NCBI GenBank assembly: GCA_022821145.1
Contig: JAJEEE010000033.1
Span: forward strand, 1-64,000
Reading direction: 5' to 3'
Source of the DNA: Acidobacteriota bacterium
GTDB taxonomy: Bacteria > Acidobacteriota > Terriglobia > 20CM-2-55-15
Length of the DNA: 64,000 nucleotides
Program-made: the position numbers and the translations under genes
Shown: positions 1 to 8,874 of the stretch, piece after piece
Layout: every line of letters starts with the position of its first letter
Position numbering within the stretch: the stretch's first letter is position 1
The notes under the pieces: generated by a model
Database searches by the model: none
The model's input: only the letters and a program-made list of their open reading frames with translations
What the model was told of the DNA's origin: nothing

Positions 1-606
1 TATCGTCCCCAGCGTGCCGTTGCAGGCCTCCTCGAGCCAGTAGGCCAGGTACAGGTCGTCGCGGATCTTGACGTAGGACGCCGGGCCGCTCCATTCCATG
101 CCGCCGGCGCCGTCCTGGCCGAAGATGATCCACGACAGCGAGTGGGGCGTCGTGTACAGGTGCATCGACGTCAGCCCGGGGGAGTAGTTCCAGGTCAGCG
201 CCCGGCCGACCAAGTCGTCGGTGAACGCGTGCCGGTCATAACGGGGCGGTGTCGCGCCGTCCGTGTCGACGACGCCGAACCAGGTCTCGGCCGCGGCCTC
301 GTTGGCGATGTAGGGCGTGCCGATCGTGCCGTGGATGGCGGTGACCAGCGCGCTGTCGAAGTCGGCCACGACCTTCAGGCAGTCGTGATCGGGCTCGCCC
401 CCGAGCAGGTGGCCGAACATGATCACGCCGGGCGCCGACTCCCACGACTCGTAACGCTCCTCGCGCCACGCGCTCTCGCCCTCCCAGCGCCATTCGAGCG
501 TCTGGATGTCGTCGAAGCGGTACTCGACGGCCTTGCCGTTGTCGAAGCGCAGGGTCAGCTCCCGACCGGCGAGATAGTCGCTGACCGGGCTCTTGTTCCC
601 CGCCAT
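1..606 (-). CDS. MoaF-like protein, 3' end cut by window edge
   Basis: 202 codons are visible from the ATG at 606; the C-terminus lies beyond the left edge. The N-terminal half (residues ~10-110, beginning LAGRELTLRFDNG) is a lipocalin-like beta-rich domain of the MoaF N-terminal type. The second half (from ~127, TDDLVGRALTWNYSPG, then YVKIRDDLYLAYWLEE at ~178-193) matches the MoaF C-terminal domain. MoaF was named from a molybdenum cofactor cluster, but its activity is not established and no other moa gene is nearby, so a small-ligand-binding role is as likely. It starts 27 bp after the stop of the paralogous gene upstream, so the two are probably co-transcribed. No clear ribosome site precedes the ATG. 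Confidence 0.7.
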   Translation of the reverse strand, partial: MAGNKSPVSDYLAGRELTLRFDNGKAVEYRFDDIQTLEWRWEGESAWREERYESWESAPGVIMFGHLLGGEPDHDCLKVVADFDSALVTAIHGTIGTPYIANEAAAETWFGVVDTDGATPPRYDRHAFTDDLVGRALTWNYSPGLTSMHLYTTPHSLSWIIFGQDGAGGMEWSGPASYVKIRDDLYLAYWLEEACNGTLGTI

Positions 607-633
607 CGCGCTGGGCCCGGGAAAGACCGACGC

Positions 634-1566
634 CTAGGTCACGGCCCGGACCTCGGCCTCGGTCATCGTCCAGTCGTTGCGCATCGGCCGGTAGACCCGG
701 CGCGCGCCCTTCTCCTCGGACGGCGGGGCGGCGCCGGCGACGTCGCCGAACGCCTCGAACTGCGCGATCTGCCCCAGCCACTCGCCGCTGCCTCGGAACA
801 CGTAGTACTCGAGCGCGTCGGCCGCGTCGAAGCCCAGGCGCACGCCCACCTGTTCCACGCGGTTCACGTCCATCGCGTAGAGCGTCATCGTGCCCGAGAA
901 CTCGCACTCGGTGCGGGAATAGATGTAGACCTCGTCGTTGATCTTGACGTAGTCGGACGGTCCGCAGAAACCCAGCTCGCCGCCGAAGCGCGTCAGCTCG
1001 ACGAAATTCGAGTAGAACGTCGACGGATAGAACTCCAGCGTCTCGACGCCCGTATCCTGCCTCCAGTAGAAGCCCTTGCCCTCGACGCGGTTGGTTCGGG
1101 CGTGCCGCGACTCGGGCGGCGGGGAGCCGTTTCGCTCGACGTAGCCGAAGTACACCTCGCGCTGGACCTCGCGGTTGTCCAGGAAACCGCTGAACCACAC
1201 TTCGAACACGGTCGCCAGGCCGGTGTCCTCGTCCAGGACGACGTTGTAGCCGCGCTGCGTGCCCGGGACCATGTGCGAGAACAACGTCACGTGGTCCAGC
1301 GTCAACGCGCCGTAACCGGCGCCGACCGCGGGGCCGTCATTCTCGGAGAGCTCCAGACGCCGTTCGTCGTCGAACCGGTAACCGAGCGCCGGACCGTTGT
1401 CGGTGACGATGCGGAGCGTACGGCCGGCCAACGCGTCGGACAGGGCCGACGCGCTCGAAGGACCGTCCTCGGCGGCGGTCAGCTTCTCGTCGATCTGCTC
1501 CGCCGTGAGTTGCGTATAGGCGATGCGGTGCATCTGCTCTTGCGGATACGCCCGATCCTGTTGCAC
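634..1566 (-). CDS. MoaF-like protein
   Basis: 310 aa. Residues ~40-150 carry the MoaF N-terminal pattern (SDALAGRTLRIVTDNG) and ~185-280 the C-terminal pattern (PSDYVKINDEVYIYSRTECE), with about 30 extra charged residues at the end. No signal peptide, so presumably cytoplasmic. The start is a GTG at 1566 preceded by GGGGGTGA; an ATG at 1533 is a weaker alternative. It forms a tandem paralogous pair with the gene at 1-606. It is divergent from the secreted protein at 1644, leaving 77 bp for two promoters. Function is not known; the family assignment rests on both halves matching MoaF-like sequences. Confidence 0.65.
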   Translation of the reverse strand: MQQDRAYPQEQMHRIAYTQLTAEQIDEKLTAAEDGPSSASALSDALAGRTLRIVTDNGPALGYRFDDERRLELSENDGPAVGAGYGALTLDHVTLFSHMVPGTQRGYNVVLDEDTGLATVFEVWFSGFLDNREVQREVYFGYVERNGSPPPESRHARTNRVEGKGFYWRQDTGVETLEFYPSTFYSNFVELTRFGGELGFCGPSDYVKINDEVYIYSRTECEFSGTMTLYAMDVNRVEQVGVRLGFDAADALEYYVFRGSGEWLGQIAQFEAFGDVAGAAPPSEEKGARRVYRPMRNDWTMTEAEVRAVT

Positions 1567-1643
1567 GATTCACCCCCGATTCGAACCCCGTCATGTTAAC
1601 CGAACGCCGACAGTACCGGGAGAAACTTCCCAAGGAGAGACCG

Positions 1644-3044
1644 ATGCCGAAGGTTCTCGTTCTATCCGCCGCAGCAGGGTTACTGACGGGCGCCGCCGTC
1701 GAGGCGCAGCAGGTGGCCGACATCGGGTTCGACAGCGTCGGCCGCGCCGCGCCGCTCTTGGCGGCTATTCCCGCGCCCACGCCCGCGGACCTGGCGACGA
1801 TCGAGGCCTTTCCGCCCAGGGACGCCATGGTGGGCCCGTCCCGGTTGGCCATGCCGGGCCCCGGCGGCGAAGTCGCGTATTCGGACGAAGGATCTGCCTG
1901 GGACGGCGCCGTCCCGGATGAAGTCGAGCCGCTCCCGGTCGACCTCTTCACGTCCGAGGACTTCTACGCCGACCGCGAGCTGTGGAGCGATCCGCGCTAC
2001 TTCCGGTGCAACAGCCCGTTCGCCGTGGAGGCGCAGTGGGCCACCGGCGCCGTCGGCGACGACCCGCCGCGGACGGCCGCCTGGGGATACTGTGACCGGG
2101 ACTACCCGCGCGAGGCCATCGTCAGCCCGTATCCCTTCGAGACGGCCGAGGCCCACTACGCGGCGCTGCTCGAGGAAACGCGCGAACGCGGCGGCCCCAC
2201 CGAGCACACCTACGCCACCGTGCCGGGCGAGTGGAGCGGGCGCTACGTGTGGCCCCGGGGCCAGAACTGGTATGCGGAGCTGCTGTGGAACCAGGTCCCG
2301 ACGATCCTGTCGCTGCTGACCGAGGAGTACCGGACGCGCATGGTGCAGGAAGCGTACCACCAGGGGCGCACCAACGCGCCGCAGTGGCCGGCCCAGTATT
2401 GCTGGCCCGAGGGGTTCATGCGCCGCTGGCACTACCACGGCGTGACGAACCAGCCGCACTCGGTGCTGGTCACGCCCGAGCTGGTGCAGTTCCTGGCCGG
2501 CGACGCGGACAATTTCGTCACGAACATCCACATCGGGCGGGAGTTCAACATGGATGGCGCGGTGCCGCGGCTCGGGGCCGACGTGCCGCAATGGTACGGG
2601 GAGACGATCGGCTTCTGGGACCGGGACGCGCTGATCACCTGGACGTCGAACATCCAGGGCTGGAAGGTCCACGGCAACCCCGAGTTCTCGAGCCGGTTGC
2701 AGACGGTCGAGATCTATACCCCGAACCGCGACGCGGACGGCCGTTTCATCGGCCTCAACCACGAGGGGATCTTCTACGACCCGGAGGCGCTGGTGGAACC
2801 GATCCGCATGGTGCGCAACCTGGACCGGATCGGCGGTTTCGGCGAGGGCGACCCCTACACGTTCATCGAGTGCACGGCGTCGATCTTCCCCCTCGGCGGT
2901 CTCGCCACGCCGGTCGCCCCCGGCACGGTGATCGAGTACACCGTGCCCGACATGTTCGGCCGGCCGTGGGCCCAGATCTGGCGGGAATACCACGAGCAGG
3001 GCATGACGCGGCCGGAGGACGAGGACATCTTCAGCTTCGACTAG
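1644..3044 (+). CDS. Secreted protein of unknown function, paralogue of 4390-5748
   Basis: 466 aa. The ATG at 1644 is chosen because AAGGAGAGA sits 4 nt upstream and the N-terminus becomes a clean signal peptide (MPKVLVLSAAAGLLTGAAVEA, cleavage before QQV). The mature protein has conserved aromatic and Cys blocks: [42 protein letters not shown] and [20 protein letters not shown]. The last block resembles the G[ED][ST][IV]GxWDxD signature also found in the 38236-39042 protein. It ends in an acidic tail (RPEDEDIFSFD) shared with its paralogue on the opposite strand. I do not recognise a characterised family; the DUF6152 gene beside its paralogue suggests an envelope or extracellular role. Confidence 0.85.
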   Translation: MPKVLVLSAAAGLLTGAAVEAQQVADIGFDSVGRAAPLLAAIPAPTPADLATIEAFPPRDAMVGPSRLAMPGPGGEVAYSDEGSAWDGAVPDEVEPLPVDLFTSEDFYADRELWSDPRYFRCNSPFAVEAQWATGAVGDDPPRTAAWGYCDRDYPREAIVSPYPFETAEAHYAALLEETRERGGPTEHTYATVPGEWSGRYVWPRGQNWYAELLWNQVPTILSLLTEEYRTRMVQEAYHQGRTNAPQWPAQYCWPEGFMRRWHYHGVTNQPHSVLVTPELVQFLAGDADNFVTNIHIGREFNMDGAVPRLGADVPQWYGETIGFWDRDALITWTSNIQGWKVHGNPEFSSRLQTVEIYTPNRDADGRFIGLNHEGIFYDPEALVEPIRMVRNLDRIGGFGEGDPYTFIECTASIFPLGGLATPVAPGTVIEYTVPDMFGRPWAQIWREYHEQGMTRPEDEDIFSFD

Positions 3045-3078
3045 CGCCTGTCCCTCGGCATGGTGATCGCCGCGCGCC

Positions 3079-3292
3079 AGTGTGGTGTCTCACGATCAAG
3101 CGCACTCGATTCCGGGAGGCCTGGTCTCTCTTGAACTGACGCCTCGCTGCGCTCGTTGTCCACCCGCGGCGAGGAACGCCACGGGTCCAATAGAGCGTAT
3201 GCCAGTGTCTTCAGCGCCCTACAGAGCTCGGCATCTCGGCCGAACGACCGAGTCGACGCGACCTTCCGGGTACCGTGAACAGGTCCTAGTCT
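3079..3292. repeat. Degenerate copy 1 of a ~240-bp interspersed element
   Basis: The left end (CCAGTGTGGTGTCTCACG) aligns with the left ends of the copies at 5930 and 47749. The conserved core around 3136-3175 (CTGACGCCTCG ... TTGTCCACCCGCGGCGAGG) is nearly identical in all three. The right end reads GTGAACAG then GTCCTAGT and has lost the terminal repeat. There is no credible ORF inside. It abuts the stop codon of the GNAT gene at 3286-3288. Confidence 0.7.
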
Positions 3293-3756
3293 AATGCGAG
3301 TTCCATGTAGACCGTGTCTTCGATGGGATTCTCGTAGTAGGCAGGAATCTCGCGAAAGCCCAGCGAGCGGTAGAGTTCGCGGGCCGTCGTCATCGCGCGG
3401 AGCGTATCGAGCACCATCCGGCCGTATCCCAGGCCACGGGCCTCGTCGACGACCGCCGCCGCCAGCCGCCGGCCGATTCCGCGCCCGCGGCCCGATGGCC
3501 GGACATACAGCCTCTTCATCTCGCAGACATCGTCTCGGAACGGCCGCACCGCAACGCATCCGACGATTTCTTCGCCGAGCCGCGCGAGCAACAAGCAACC
3601 GCGGGGCGGGGCGTACATTCGCGCCAGATCGTCGAGTTCCGCGCCGAAGTTCTGGAAGCTCAGATCCAGACCGATGTCTCGGGCATATTCCTGGAACAGG
3701 CCGCGCGCCTCAAGGAAGTCTCGCGGCGTTGTCGCAGCGGTAATGATCGCCTCCAT
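3286..3756 (-). CDS. GNAT-family N-acetyltransferase
   Basis: 156 aa, the usual length of a single GNAT domain. The acetyl-CoA pyrophosphate loop (motif A) is seen as RPSGRGRGIGRRL at ~86-98 after the beta4 strand CEMKRLYV. The C-terminal LYRSLGFREIPAYYENP is typical of the family. Substrate cannot be predicted; it is probably a small amine or peptide N-terminus. Its stop codon (TAG) lies at the right edge of a degenerate repeat element. The start codon lies in a short inverted repeat (GCCTCC-ATGT-GGAGGC, 3745-3760) that could fold over it in the mRNA. No ribosome site is evident. Confidence 0.85.
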   Translation of the reverse strand: MEAIITAATTPRDFLEARGLFQEYARDIGLDLSFQNFGAELDDLARMYAPPRGCLLLARLGEEIVGCVAVRPFRDDVCEMKRLYVRPSGRGRGIGRRLAAAVVDEARGLGYGRMVLDTLRAMTTARELYRSLGFREIPAYYENPIEDTVYMELALD

Positions 3757-3886
3757 GTGGAGGCAAGATTATGGGTCTTCCGGGCAGGTTTTCGAAACTC
3801 CGATCAGCCCGCCTCGGGTCCGATTCATCGAGGGTTTCCGTTCGGGGTTCGCCCGACTCGTCGAACAAGCACCCGTGTACGGCCCT

Positions 3887-4372
3887 TCACTCCGTCGGCG
3901 TCGGCAGCTCTCCGTTTCCGCTCAGCGTGTTGCCTTCAACCGAGTCGCAGTGCATCCCGGGCTCGGGCGGCGTCCGGTCCGGGCATCGGAACAGGCCGCC
4001 TTCGCGCGAGCCGGCCGGCTCGCCGTTCCGCAGCGGGTGCAGGCCGACGCTGAAGACCGTGCCGGGGGCGAACGTGTTCACCGAGATGCCCTGCCGGGCC
4101 ATCTGCGCCGACGGGCCCATCTCCACGGACCACACGATCGGTTCGCCGTCGTCGCCGCGCACGACGTTCGTGCGCGCCGCGTTCATCGGCGCGAAGAAGA
4201 TCTGCAGGTGGTTCGGCGCCGGATCGACGCGCGTGACCACGCCGGTGAACACCCGCGTCGCGCGCAGGTCGTACATCGCGAACGAGTGGTGCGCCTCGAC
4301 GGAGGCGGCCAGCACGGCCGCGGCGGCGAGCGCCGCGCCGCTCAGAGCAACCACATTGACATGACGTTTCAT
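3887..4372 (-). CDS. DUF6152-like secreted protein (copy 1 of 3)
   Basis: 161 aa with a signal peptide (MKRHVNVVALSGAALAAAAV...EA). The diagnostic HHSF of DUF6152 begins the mature protein at residue ~28, followed by FTGVVTRVDPAPNHLQIFF, the 'PH' beta-strand block of the family. The usual short ending is replaced by a longer Cys-containing tail (RCPDRTPPEPGMHCDS). It starts 17 bp after the stop of the 4390-5748 gene and is almost certainly in its operon. Family function is unknown; it is a small exported beta-barrel-like domain common in acidobacterial genomes. Confidence 0.8.
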   Translation of the reverse strand: MKRHVNVVALSGAALAAAAVLAASVEAHHSFAMYDLRATRVFTGVVTRVDPAPNHLQIFFAPMNAARTNVVRGDDGEPIVWSVEMGPSAQMARQGISVNTFAPGTVFSVGLHPLRNGEPAGSREGGLFRCPDRTPPEPGMHCDSVEGNTLSGNGELPTPTE

Positions 4373-4389
4373 TTGTCCCCCCATCCCGC

Positions 4390-5748
4390 CTAATCGAAGC
4401 TGAAGATGTCTTCCTCTTCCGGTCTGTCCATGCCCTGCTCGAAGTACCGTTCCCAGAGCTGTCCCCAGGGACGCCCGTACATGTCCAGCATCTCGTAGTC
4501 GAACACGGCGCCCGGCGACATCGGCGTCCCGACGCCGTCGATCGGGAAGATCGTCTGCAGGCACTCGACGAAGACGTACGGGTCCGTGTCCGGATCCTCG
4601 AAGTTGCCGGTCCGGACGTAGTTCCGGACGATCCGCACCGGCTCGACCAGGGCCTCGGGATCGTAGAAGATCGCCTCGTGGTTGAGGCCCAGGAAGTTGC
4701 CCTCGGCGTCCCGGTTCGGGGCGTATATCTCGATCGTCTGCAGCATGTTCGAGTGCTCGGGCGCGGCGTGCACCTTCCAGCCCTGGATGTTCGAGGTCCA
4801 CGTGATCAGGGTGTCCTGGTCCCAGAACCCGATCGTCTCGCCGTACCAGCGCGGCACGTCGGCGCCGAGCCGGGGCACGACGCCCTCCATGTTGAACTCG
4901 CGGCCGACGTGGATGTTCGTGATGAAGTTGCGCGCCACGCCGGCCAGGATCTGCACCATCGTCGGGGTCACCATGATGTGGTGTTCCCAGACGGCGGCCT
5001 CGTGCCACCGCCGCATGAAGCCCTCGGGCCAGCAGTACTGCGACTGCCACTGCGGGTTGTTGGTGTTCCCGTGGTGGTAGGCCTCCTGCACGAAGTAGGT
5101 CTGGTATTCGTCGGTCAGCAGCGACAGGACGGTCGGCGCCTGCACGTGGCGCATGCGGTACCAGTACTGGTTGCCCGGCGTGCGGCCCGGGTGCATGTAG
5201 ACGCCGGTCCATTCGCCGGGCACGGTGGCGTAGGTGTGCTCGGTGGGGCCGCCGCGCCCGCGCGTCTCCTCCATGAGCGCCTCGTAGTGTTCCTGGGCCG
5301 TCTCGAACGGGTAGGGACTGACGATGGCCTCGCGCGGGTAGTCCCGGTCGCACATGCCCCACGGCGCCGTCACGGGCGGGTTGTCGCCCATCAGGCCGCC
5401 GCGGCCCCACAGGTCCTCGATCGCGGCCGACGAGTTGCAGCGGAAATACCGCGGATCGCTCCACAGCTCGCGGTCGGCGTAGTAATCGTCGGAGGTGAAC
5501 AGGTCGCGCTCGAGCGGTTCGATCCCCGGGGGCGCGTCGCCGTTGCGCGCGGCGACGATCGGGGTGCCCCCGCCGCGCATCGTGGCGCCCGTCATCTCGT
5601 ACTCGTTCAGGTCGGCCAGCATCGGCGCGCCGCGGCCGACGCTCTCGAAGCCCGGGTCGGCCACCGTCTGCGCCGCCGCGGTCACTGCGACGGCCGCGAC
5701 CGCCGAAACGACCGCCATCGCGCCGCGCGTCCAAACACCTCTCATCAT
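4390..5748 (-). CDS. Secreted protein of unknown function, paralogue of 1644-3044
   Basis: 452 aa. The ATG at 5748 follows AGGAGGA by 6 nt; a longer reading from 5808 lacks such a site. A signal peptide ([17 protein letters not shown]...AAA) precedes [18 protein letters not shown], which matches the mature start of the 1644 protein. All the conserved blocks are kept: [61 protein letters not shown] and DEDIFSFD-like ending EEEDIFSFD. The two genes are inverted relative to each other ~1.3 kb apart, so they could recombine. Function is unknown; it is operonic with a DUF6152 gene. Confidence 0.85.
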   Translation of the reverse strand: MMRGVWTRGAMAVVSAVAAVAVTAAAQTVADPGFESVGRGAPMLADLNEYEMTGATMRGGGTPIVAARNGDAPPGIEPLERDLFTSDDYYADRELWSDPRYFRCNSSAAIEDLWGRGGLMGDNPPVTAPWGMCDRDYPREAIVSPYPFETAQEHYEALMEETRGRGGPTEHTYATVPGEWTGVYMHPGRTPGNQYWYRMRHVQAPTVLSLLTDEYQTYFVQEAYHHGNTNNPQWQSQYCWPEGFMRRWHEAAVWEHHIMVTPTMVQILAGVARNFITNIHVGREFNMEGVVPRLGADVPRWYGETIGFWDQDTLITWTSNIQGWKVHAAPEHSNMLQTIEIYAPNRDAEGNFLGLNHEAIFYDPEALVEPVRIVRNYVRTGNFEDPDTDPYVFVECLQTIFPIDGVGTPMSPGAVFDYEMLDMYGRPWGQLWERYFEQGMDRPEEEDIFSFD

Positions 5749-5929
5749 CGTGATTCCTCCTGCGGGCATGCGCCACCGTCCACCGCCGGCGAGCACGGCT
5801 TCCAGCAAACTACTTCCCCTGTTCCGCGCTTGTCCACAGAATTATACGCGCCCGGCGCGCGGTTCGTTACCTGTGCGACGGTCCGGCCCTCTGCTAGCAT
5901 GGCGGGGTGTGCGTTCCGGAGACTCCAGC

Positions 5930-6174
5930 GTCGTGTCACACGAGTTCGTGCGATTGATTCAACGGATTCGTTTTCTTGGACTGACGCCTCGGCTCCGCCT
6001 CGTTGTCCACCCGCGGCGAGGAACGCCGGGGGTCCAATGGAGCATACCGATAGTGGGTTCAGTGAGTTCTAGATCCAGGCATCGCCCGCGATCGCCGGGA
6101 ACGCCGGTACCGGCAGTCGATGCTCGAACCAGAGGACCGTACTCGTGTCTTGTCGCGAACATACGTGACACGAC
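5930..6174. mobile_element. MITE-like element, copy 2, with 6-bp target duplication
   Basis: The 245-bp unit starts GTCGTGTCAC (5930-5939) and ends GTGACACGAC (6165-6174), a perfect 10-bp terminal inverted repeat. It is flanked on both sides by TCCAGC (5924-5929 and 6175-6180), the expected footprint of transposition. It carries the same core as copies 1 and 3 and no ORF large enough to be a transposase. It sits between the 4390-5748 gene and the radical SAM gene and ends 37 bp before the latter's start, so it may influence that gene's transcription. Confidence 0.8.
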
Positions 6175-6210
6175 TCCAGCACGCCCGCGCGCCCGCTGGA
6201 CGCGCCCGTG

Positions 6211-7461
6211 ATGCCGGCTCGATTCGCCCGGGCGATGATGCGGCTGGCCGGCTCCCGGGCCGCCGCTCCCGCGAAGTACCTGCTCGGCCGTCTGCCGGTT
6301 CTCGATCGACGCGTGCGGCGGCTCTACGCCCGCGCCCTGGACGATCCGCCCAGCCGGCGCTTCCTCGCCCGGACCGATGGCCTGGCGGTTTCGAGCTCAT
6401 CGCTCACCGGCCGCTTCTGCGGCGCGCCCTTCCGCCAGATGGACCTGTACGAGTACGGCCAACTCGGCGTGTGCTGCATCACGTGGCTGCCGACGACGGT
6501 GGGGGATCTCAACCGGGAGAGCGTGGCCGAGGCCTGGAACTCGGAGACCGCGCGGGCCATCCGCGAGAGCATCTTCGACGGCAGCTTCCGGTACTGCGAC
6601 CACGCCGTCTGCCCCCGGATCCAGTCCGGCGAGCTGCCCACGCTGGAAGAGGCCGCGAAGGATCCCGAGTTGGGACCTTATGTTCGCGGGCGCCGCGTGG
6701 AACTGGACGCCGGCCCGACCTTCATCAACCTGTGCAACGATCCGTCCTGCAACCTGCGCTGCCCCAGTTGCCGGGCCGGGACGATCCAGTACACCGCGGG
6801 TCCGGACTACGAGCGCCGCAAGCGGCTGCTGGACACGCTGGTCGACGAGGTCTTCGCCACCCCGACGGCGCGGGCGTTCACGCTGAACGTCACCGGCTCG
6901 GGCGACCCGTTCGGGTCGCGCATGTTCCGCGAGTTCCTGTTCGCGCTGGACGGCTCGCGGTTTCCGAACCTCAAGATCAACCTGCAGAGCAACGGCGTCC
7001 TGTTCACGCCCGAGACATGGCGCCGGATCGCGAAGATCCACACGAACCTGCAAGGCGTGCTGGTCTCGTTCGACGCCGCGAGCGAGACGACCTACGCCGT
7101 CACCCGTCCGCCCGGTCGCTGGGACGTCCTGCTCGAGAACACGGCGCACCTGGCGGAGCGGCGCCGGGCGGGCGATTTCGATCGCTTGAGGCTGGACTTC
7201 GTCGTTCAGTTGGACAACTACACCGAGATGCCCGACTTCGTGCGCCTCGGCCGGCGGCTCGGCGTGGACCAGGTGTCCTTCTCGTTGCTGGTGGACTGGG
7301 AAACGTGGCCGGAGGCGACGTTTCGGGACAAGTGCATCTGGAGAGGCGACCATCCACGGTTCGCCGATTTCCTGGACGTGTTGCGGGATCCGCTCTTCGA
7401 CGATCCGTTCGTGGACCTGGGCAACGTCACCGCGTACCGTGAACGGGCCGTCGAGGTCTGA
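6211..7461 (+). CDS. Radical SAM protein with an N-terminal SPASM-like domain
   Basis: 416 aa. The SAM-binding [4Fe-4S] motif CNLRCPSC is at ~180-187. Before it, residues ~70-140 form a SPASM/auxiliary-cluster region: Cys70, GVCC (~88-89), then LNRESVAEAWNSE, the typical SPASM helix, and FRYCDHAVCPRI. In most SPASM enzymes (PqqE, sactisynthases, anSME) this domain is C-terminal; here the order is reversed. The core continues with LNVTGSGDPFGS and LQSNGVLF strands. Such enzymes usually modify peptides or proteins, but no precursor peptide is visible. The ATG at 6211 follows a GTG at 6208. It is followed 6 bp later by the sigma-54 regulator gene. Confidence 0.85.
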   Translation: MPARFARAMMRLAGSRAAAPAKYLLGRLPVLDRRVRRLYARALDDPPSRRFLARTDGLAVSSSSLTGRFCGAPFRQMDLYEYGQLGVCCITWLPTTVGDLNRESVAEAWNSETARAIRESIFDGSFRYCDHAVCPRIQSGELPTLEEAAKDPELGPYVRGRRVELDAGPTFINLCNDPSCNLRCPSCRAGTIQYTAGPDYERRKRLLDTLVDEVFATPTARAFTLNVTGSGDPFGSRMFREFLFALDGSRFPNLKINLQSNGVLFTPETWRRIAKIHTNLQGVLVSFDAASETTYAVTRPPGRWDVLLENTAHLAERRRAGDFDRLRLDFVVQLDNYTEMPDFVRLGRRLGVDQVSFSLLVDWETWPEATFRDKCIWRGDHPRFADFLDVLRDPLFDDPFVDLGNVTAYRERAVEV

Positions 7462-7467
7462 GGGCCC

Positions 7468-8847
7468 GTGACCGCCCCGTCCCATCGGAAGCCGGAGGCC
7501 GCGCCCCGGGTCCTGATCGCCGACGACCAGCCGGACATCATCGACGCGCTCCGCCTGCTTCTGAAGGGCGAGGGCTATCGATGCGAGTCCGCCGCGTCGC
7601 CGAAGGCGGCCCTGGAAGCGGTCGAGTCCGGTCTGTTCGACAGCGCGATCATCGATCTGAACTACGCGCGCGACACGACGTCCGGATCCGAGGGGCTGGA
7701 CCTGCTGGAGGGGATCCGGCGCGTCGATGCGGCGCTGCCCGTCATCGTCATGACCGCCTGGGGCACGATCGACCTGGCCGTGGACGCCATGCGGCGCGGC
7801 GCGCGCGACTTCGTGCAGAAGCCGTGGGAAAACGCGCGCATGATCGCCATCGTGCGCTCGCAAGTGGATCTGTGCCGGGCGTTGCGGCGCGGCGAGCGCC
7901 TGGAAGCCGAGAACCGGCTGCTCCGGACGGAAGGACGTCCGGCGCTCGTCGCCGAGTCGGACGCCATGCGCGCGGTCCTGCGGCTGGTGACCCGCGTGGC
8001 GCCCACGGACGCGAACGTCCTGATCACCGGCGAGCACGGCACGGGCAAGGAGGTCGTCGCCCGGACCGTGCACGCGCTGTCGGGACGCGCCGGCCGGGGC
8101 ATGGTCACCGTCAACATCGGCGGCCTGGCCGAGGGCGTGTTCGAGAGCGAGCTGTTCGGCCACGTCCGGGGCGCCTTCACCGGCGCCCGCGCGGACCGCA
8201 TGGGCCGGTTCGAGGCGGCCGACGGCGGGACGCTGTTCCTGGACGAGATCGCCAACATCACGCCCATGCAGCAGGCCCGGCTGCTGCGCGTGCTCGAGTC
8301 GGGAGAGATCGAGCGGGTGGGATCGTCCGAGACGCGTTCCCTCGACGTGCGCGTGTTGTCGGCGACGAACGCGAACCTGCACGACGAGGTCGCCGAGGGA
8401 CGCTTCCGCGAAGACCTCCTGTTCCGCCTGAACACGGTGGAGGTCCACGTGCCGCCCCTGCGCGACCGGCCGGCCGACATCGCGCCCCTGGCCGAGCACT
8501 TCCTGGGCGCCTACGGCGAGCGTTACAAGAAGACGCTGCGGGGGTTCGAGACGGGCGCCGTCGAACGGCTCGAACGCCATGCGTGGCGTGGCAACGTCCG
8601 CGAGCTCGACCACGCCGTCGAACGGGCCGTGATCCTGGCCGGCGGCGATCGGATCGCGGCGGCGGACCTGTCGCTCGACGCCCCCGGCGGCCCCGTGTTG
8701 CTGGAAGAGATGAGCCTGGACTCGGCCGAGGCGTTCCTGATACGCAAGTCGCTGGCGCGCCACGACGGCAACGTCAGCCTGGCGGCCGCGTCGCTGGGGC
8801 TGAGCCGCAGCGCGCTGTATCGGAGGATCGAGCGCCACGGCATCTGA
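7468..8847 (+). CDS. Sigma-54-dependent response regulator, NtrC/NtrX type
   Basis: 459 aa with the full three-domain architecture. The receiver domain is ~14-130 with phospho-acceptor Asp63 (IIDLNY), the TAW switch at ~97 and the KPW lysine at ~118. The AAA+ domain has Walker A GEHGTGKE (~188-195), the sigma-54-contacting GAFTGA loop (~235-240) and Walker B TLFLDE. The C-terminal Fis-type helix-turn-helix is ~425-457 (NVSLAAASLGLSRSALYRRI). It activates RNA polymerase-sigma54 from upstream sites. The start is GTG at 7468, 6 bp after the radical SAM stop; the kinase gene follows after 27 bp. Two strong sigma-54 promoters in this window (14657, 23451) are plausible targets. Confidence 0.95.
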   Translation: MTAPSHRKPEAAPRVLIADDQPDIIDALRLLLKGEGYRCESAASPKAALEAVESGLFDSAIIDLNYARDTTSGSEGLDLLEGIRRVDAALPVIVMTAWGTIDLAVDAMRRGARDFVQKPWENARMIAIVRSQVDLCRALRRGERLEAENRLLRTEGRPALVAESDAMRAVLRLVTRVAPTDANVLITGEHGTGKEVVARTVHALSGRAGRGMVTVNIGGLAEGVFESELFGHVRGAFTGARADRMGRFEAADGGTLFLDEIANITPMQQARLLRVLESGEIERVGSSETRSLDVRVLSATNANLHDEVAEGRFREDLLFRLNTVEVHVPPLRDRPADIAPLAEHFLGAYGERYKKTLRGFETGAVERLERHAWRGNVRELDHAVERAVILAGGDRIAAADLSLDAPGGPVLLEEMSLDSAEAFLIRKSLARHDGNVSLAAASLGLSRSALYRRIERHGI

Positions 8848-8874
8848 CGCGGTGCGGCAGAGTCTCCACTCCCG

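Noticed and set aside
5495-6211. Open frames through the repeat element with PRRGTPGVQWS-like peptides, also echoed in the other copies
   Set aside because: The peptides are the conserved DNA core of the repeat read in different frames; there is no ribosome site and frames are not conserved between copies.
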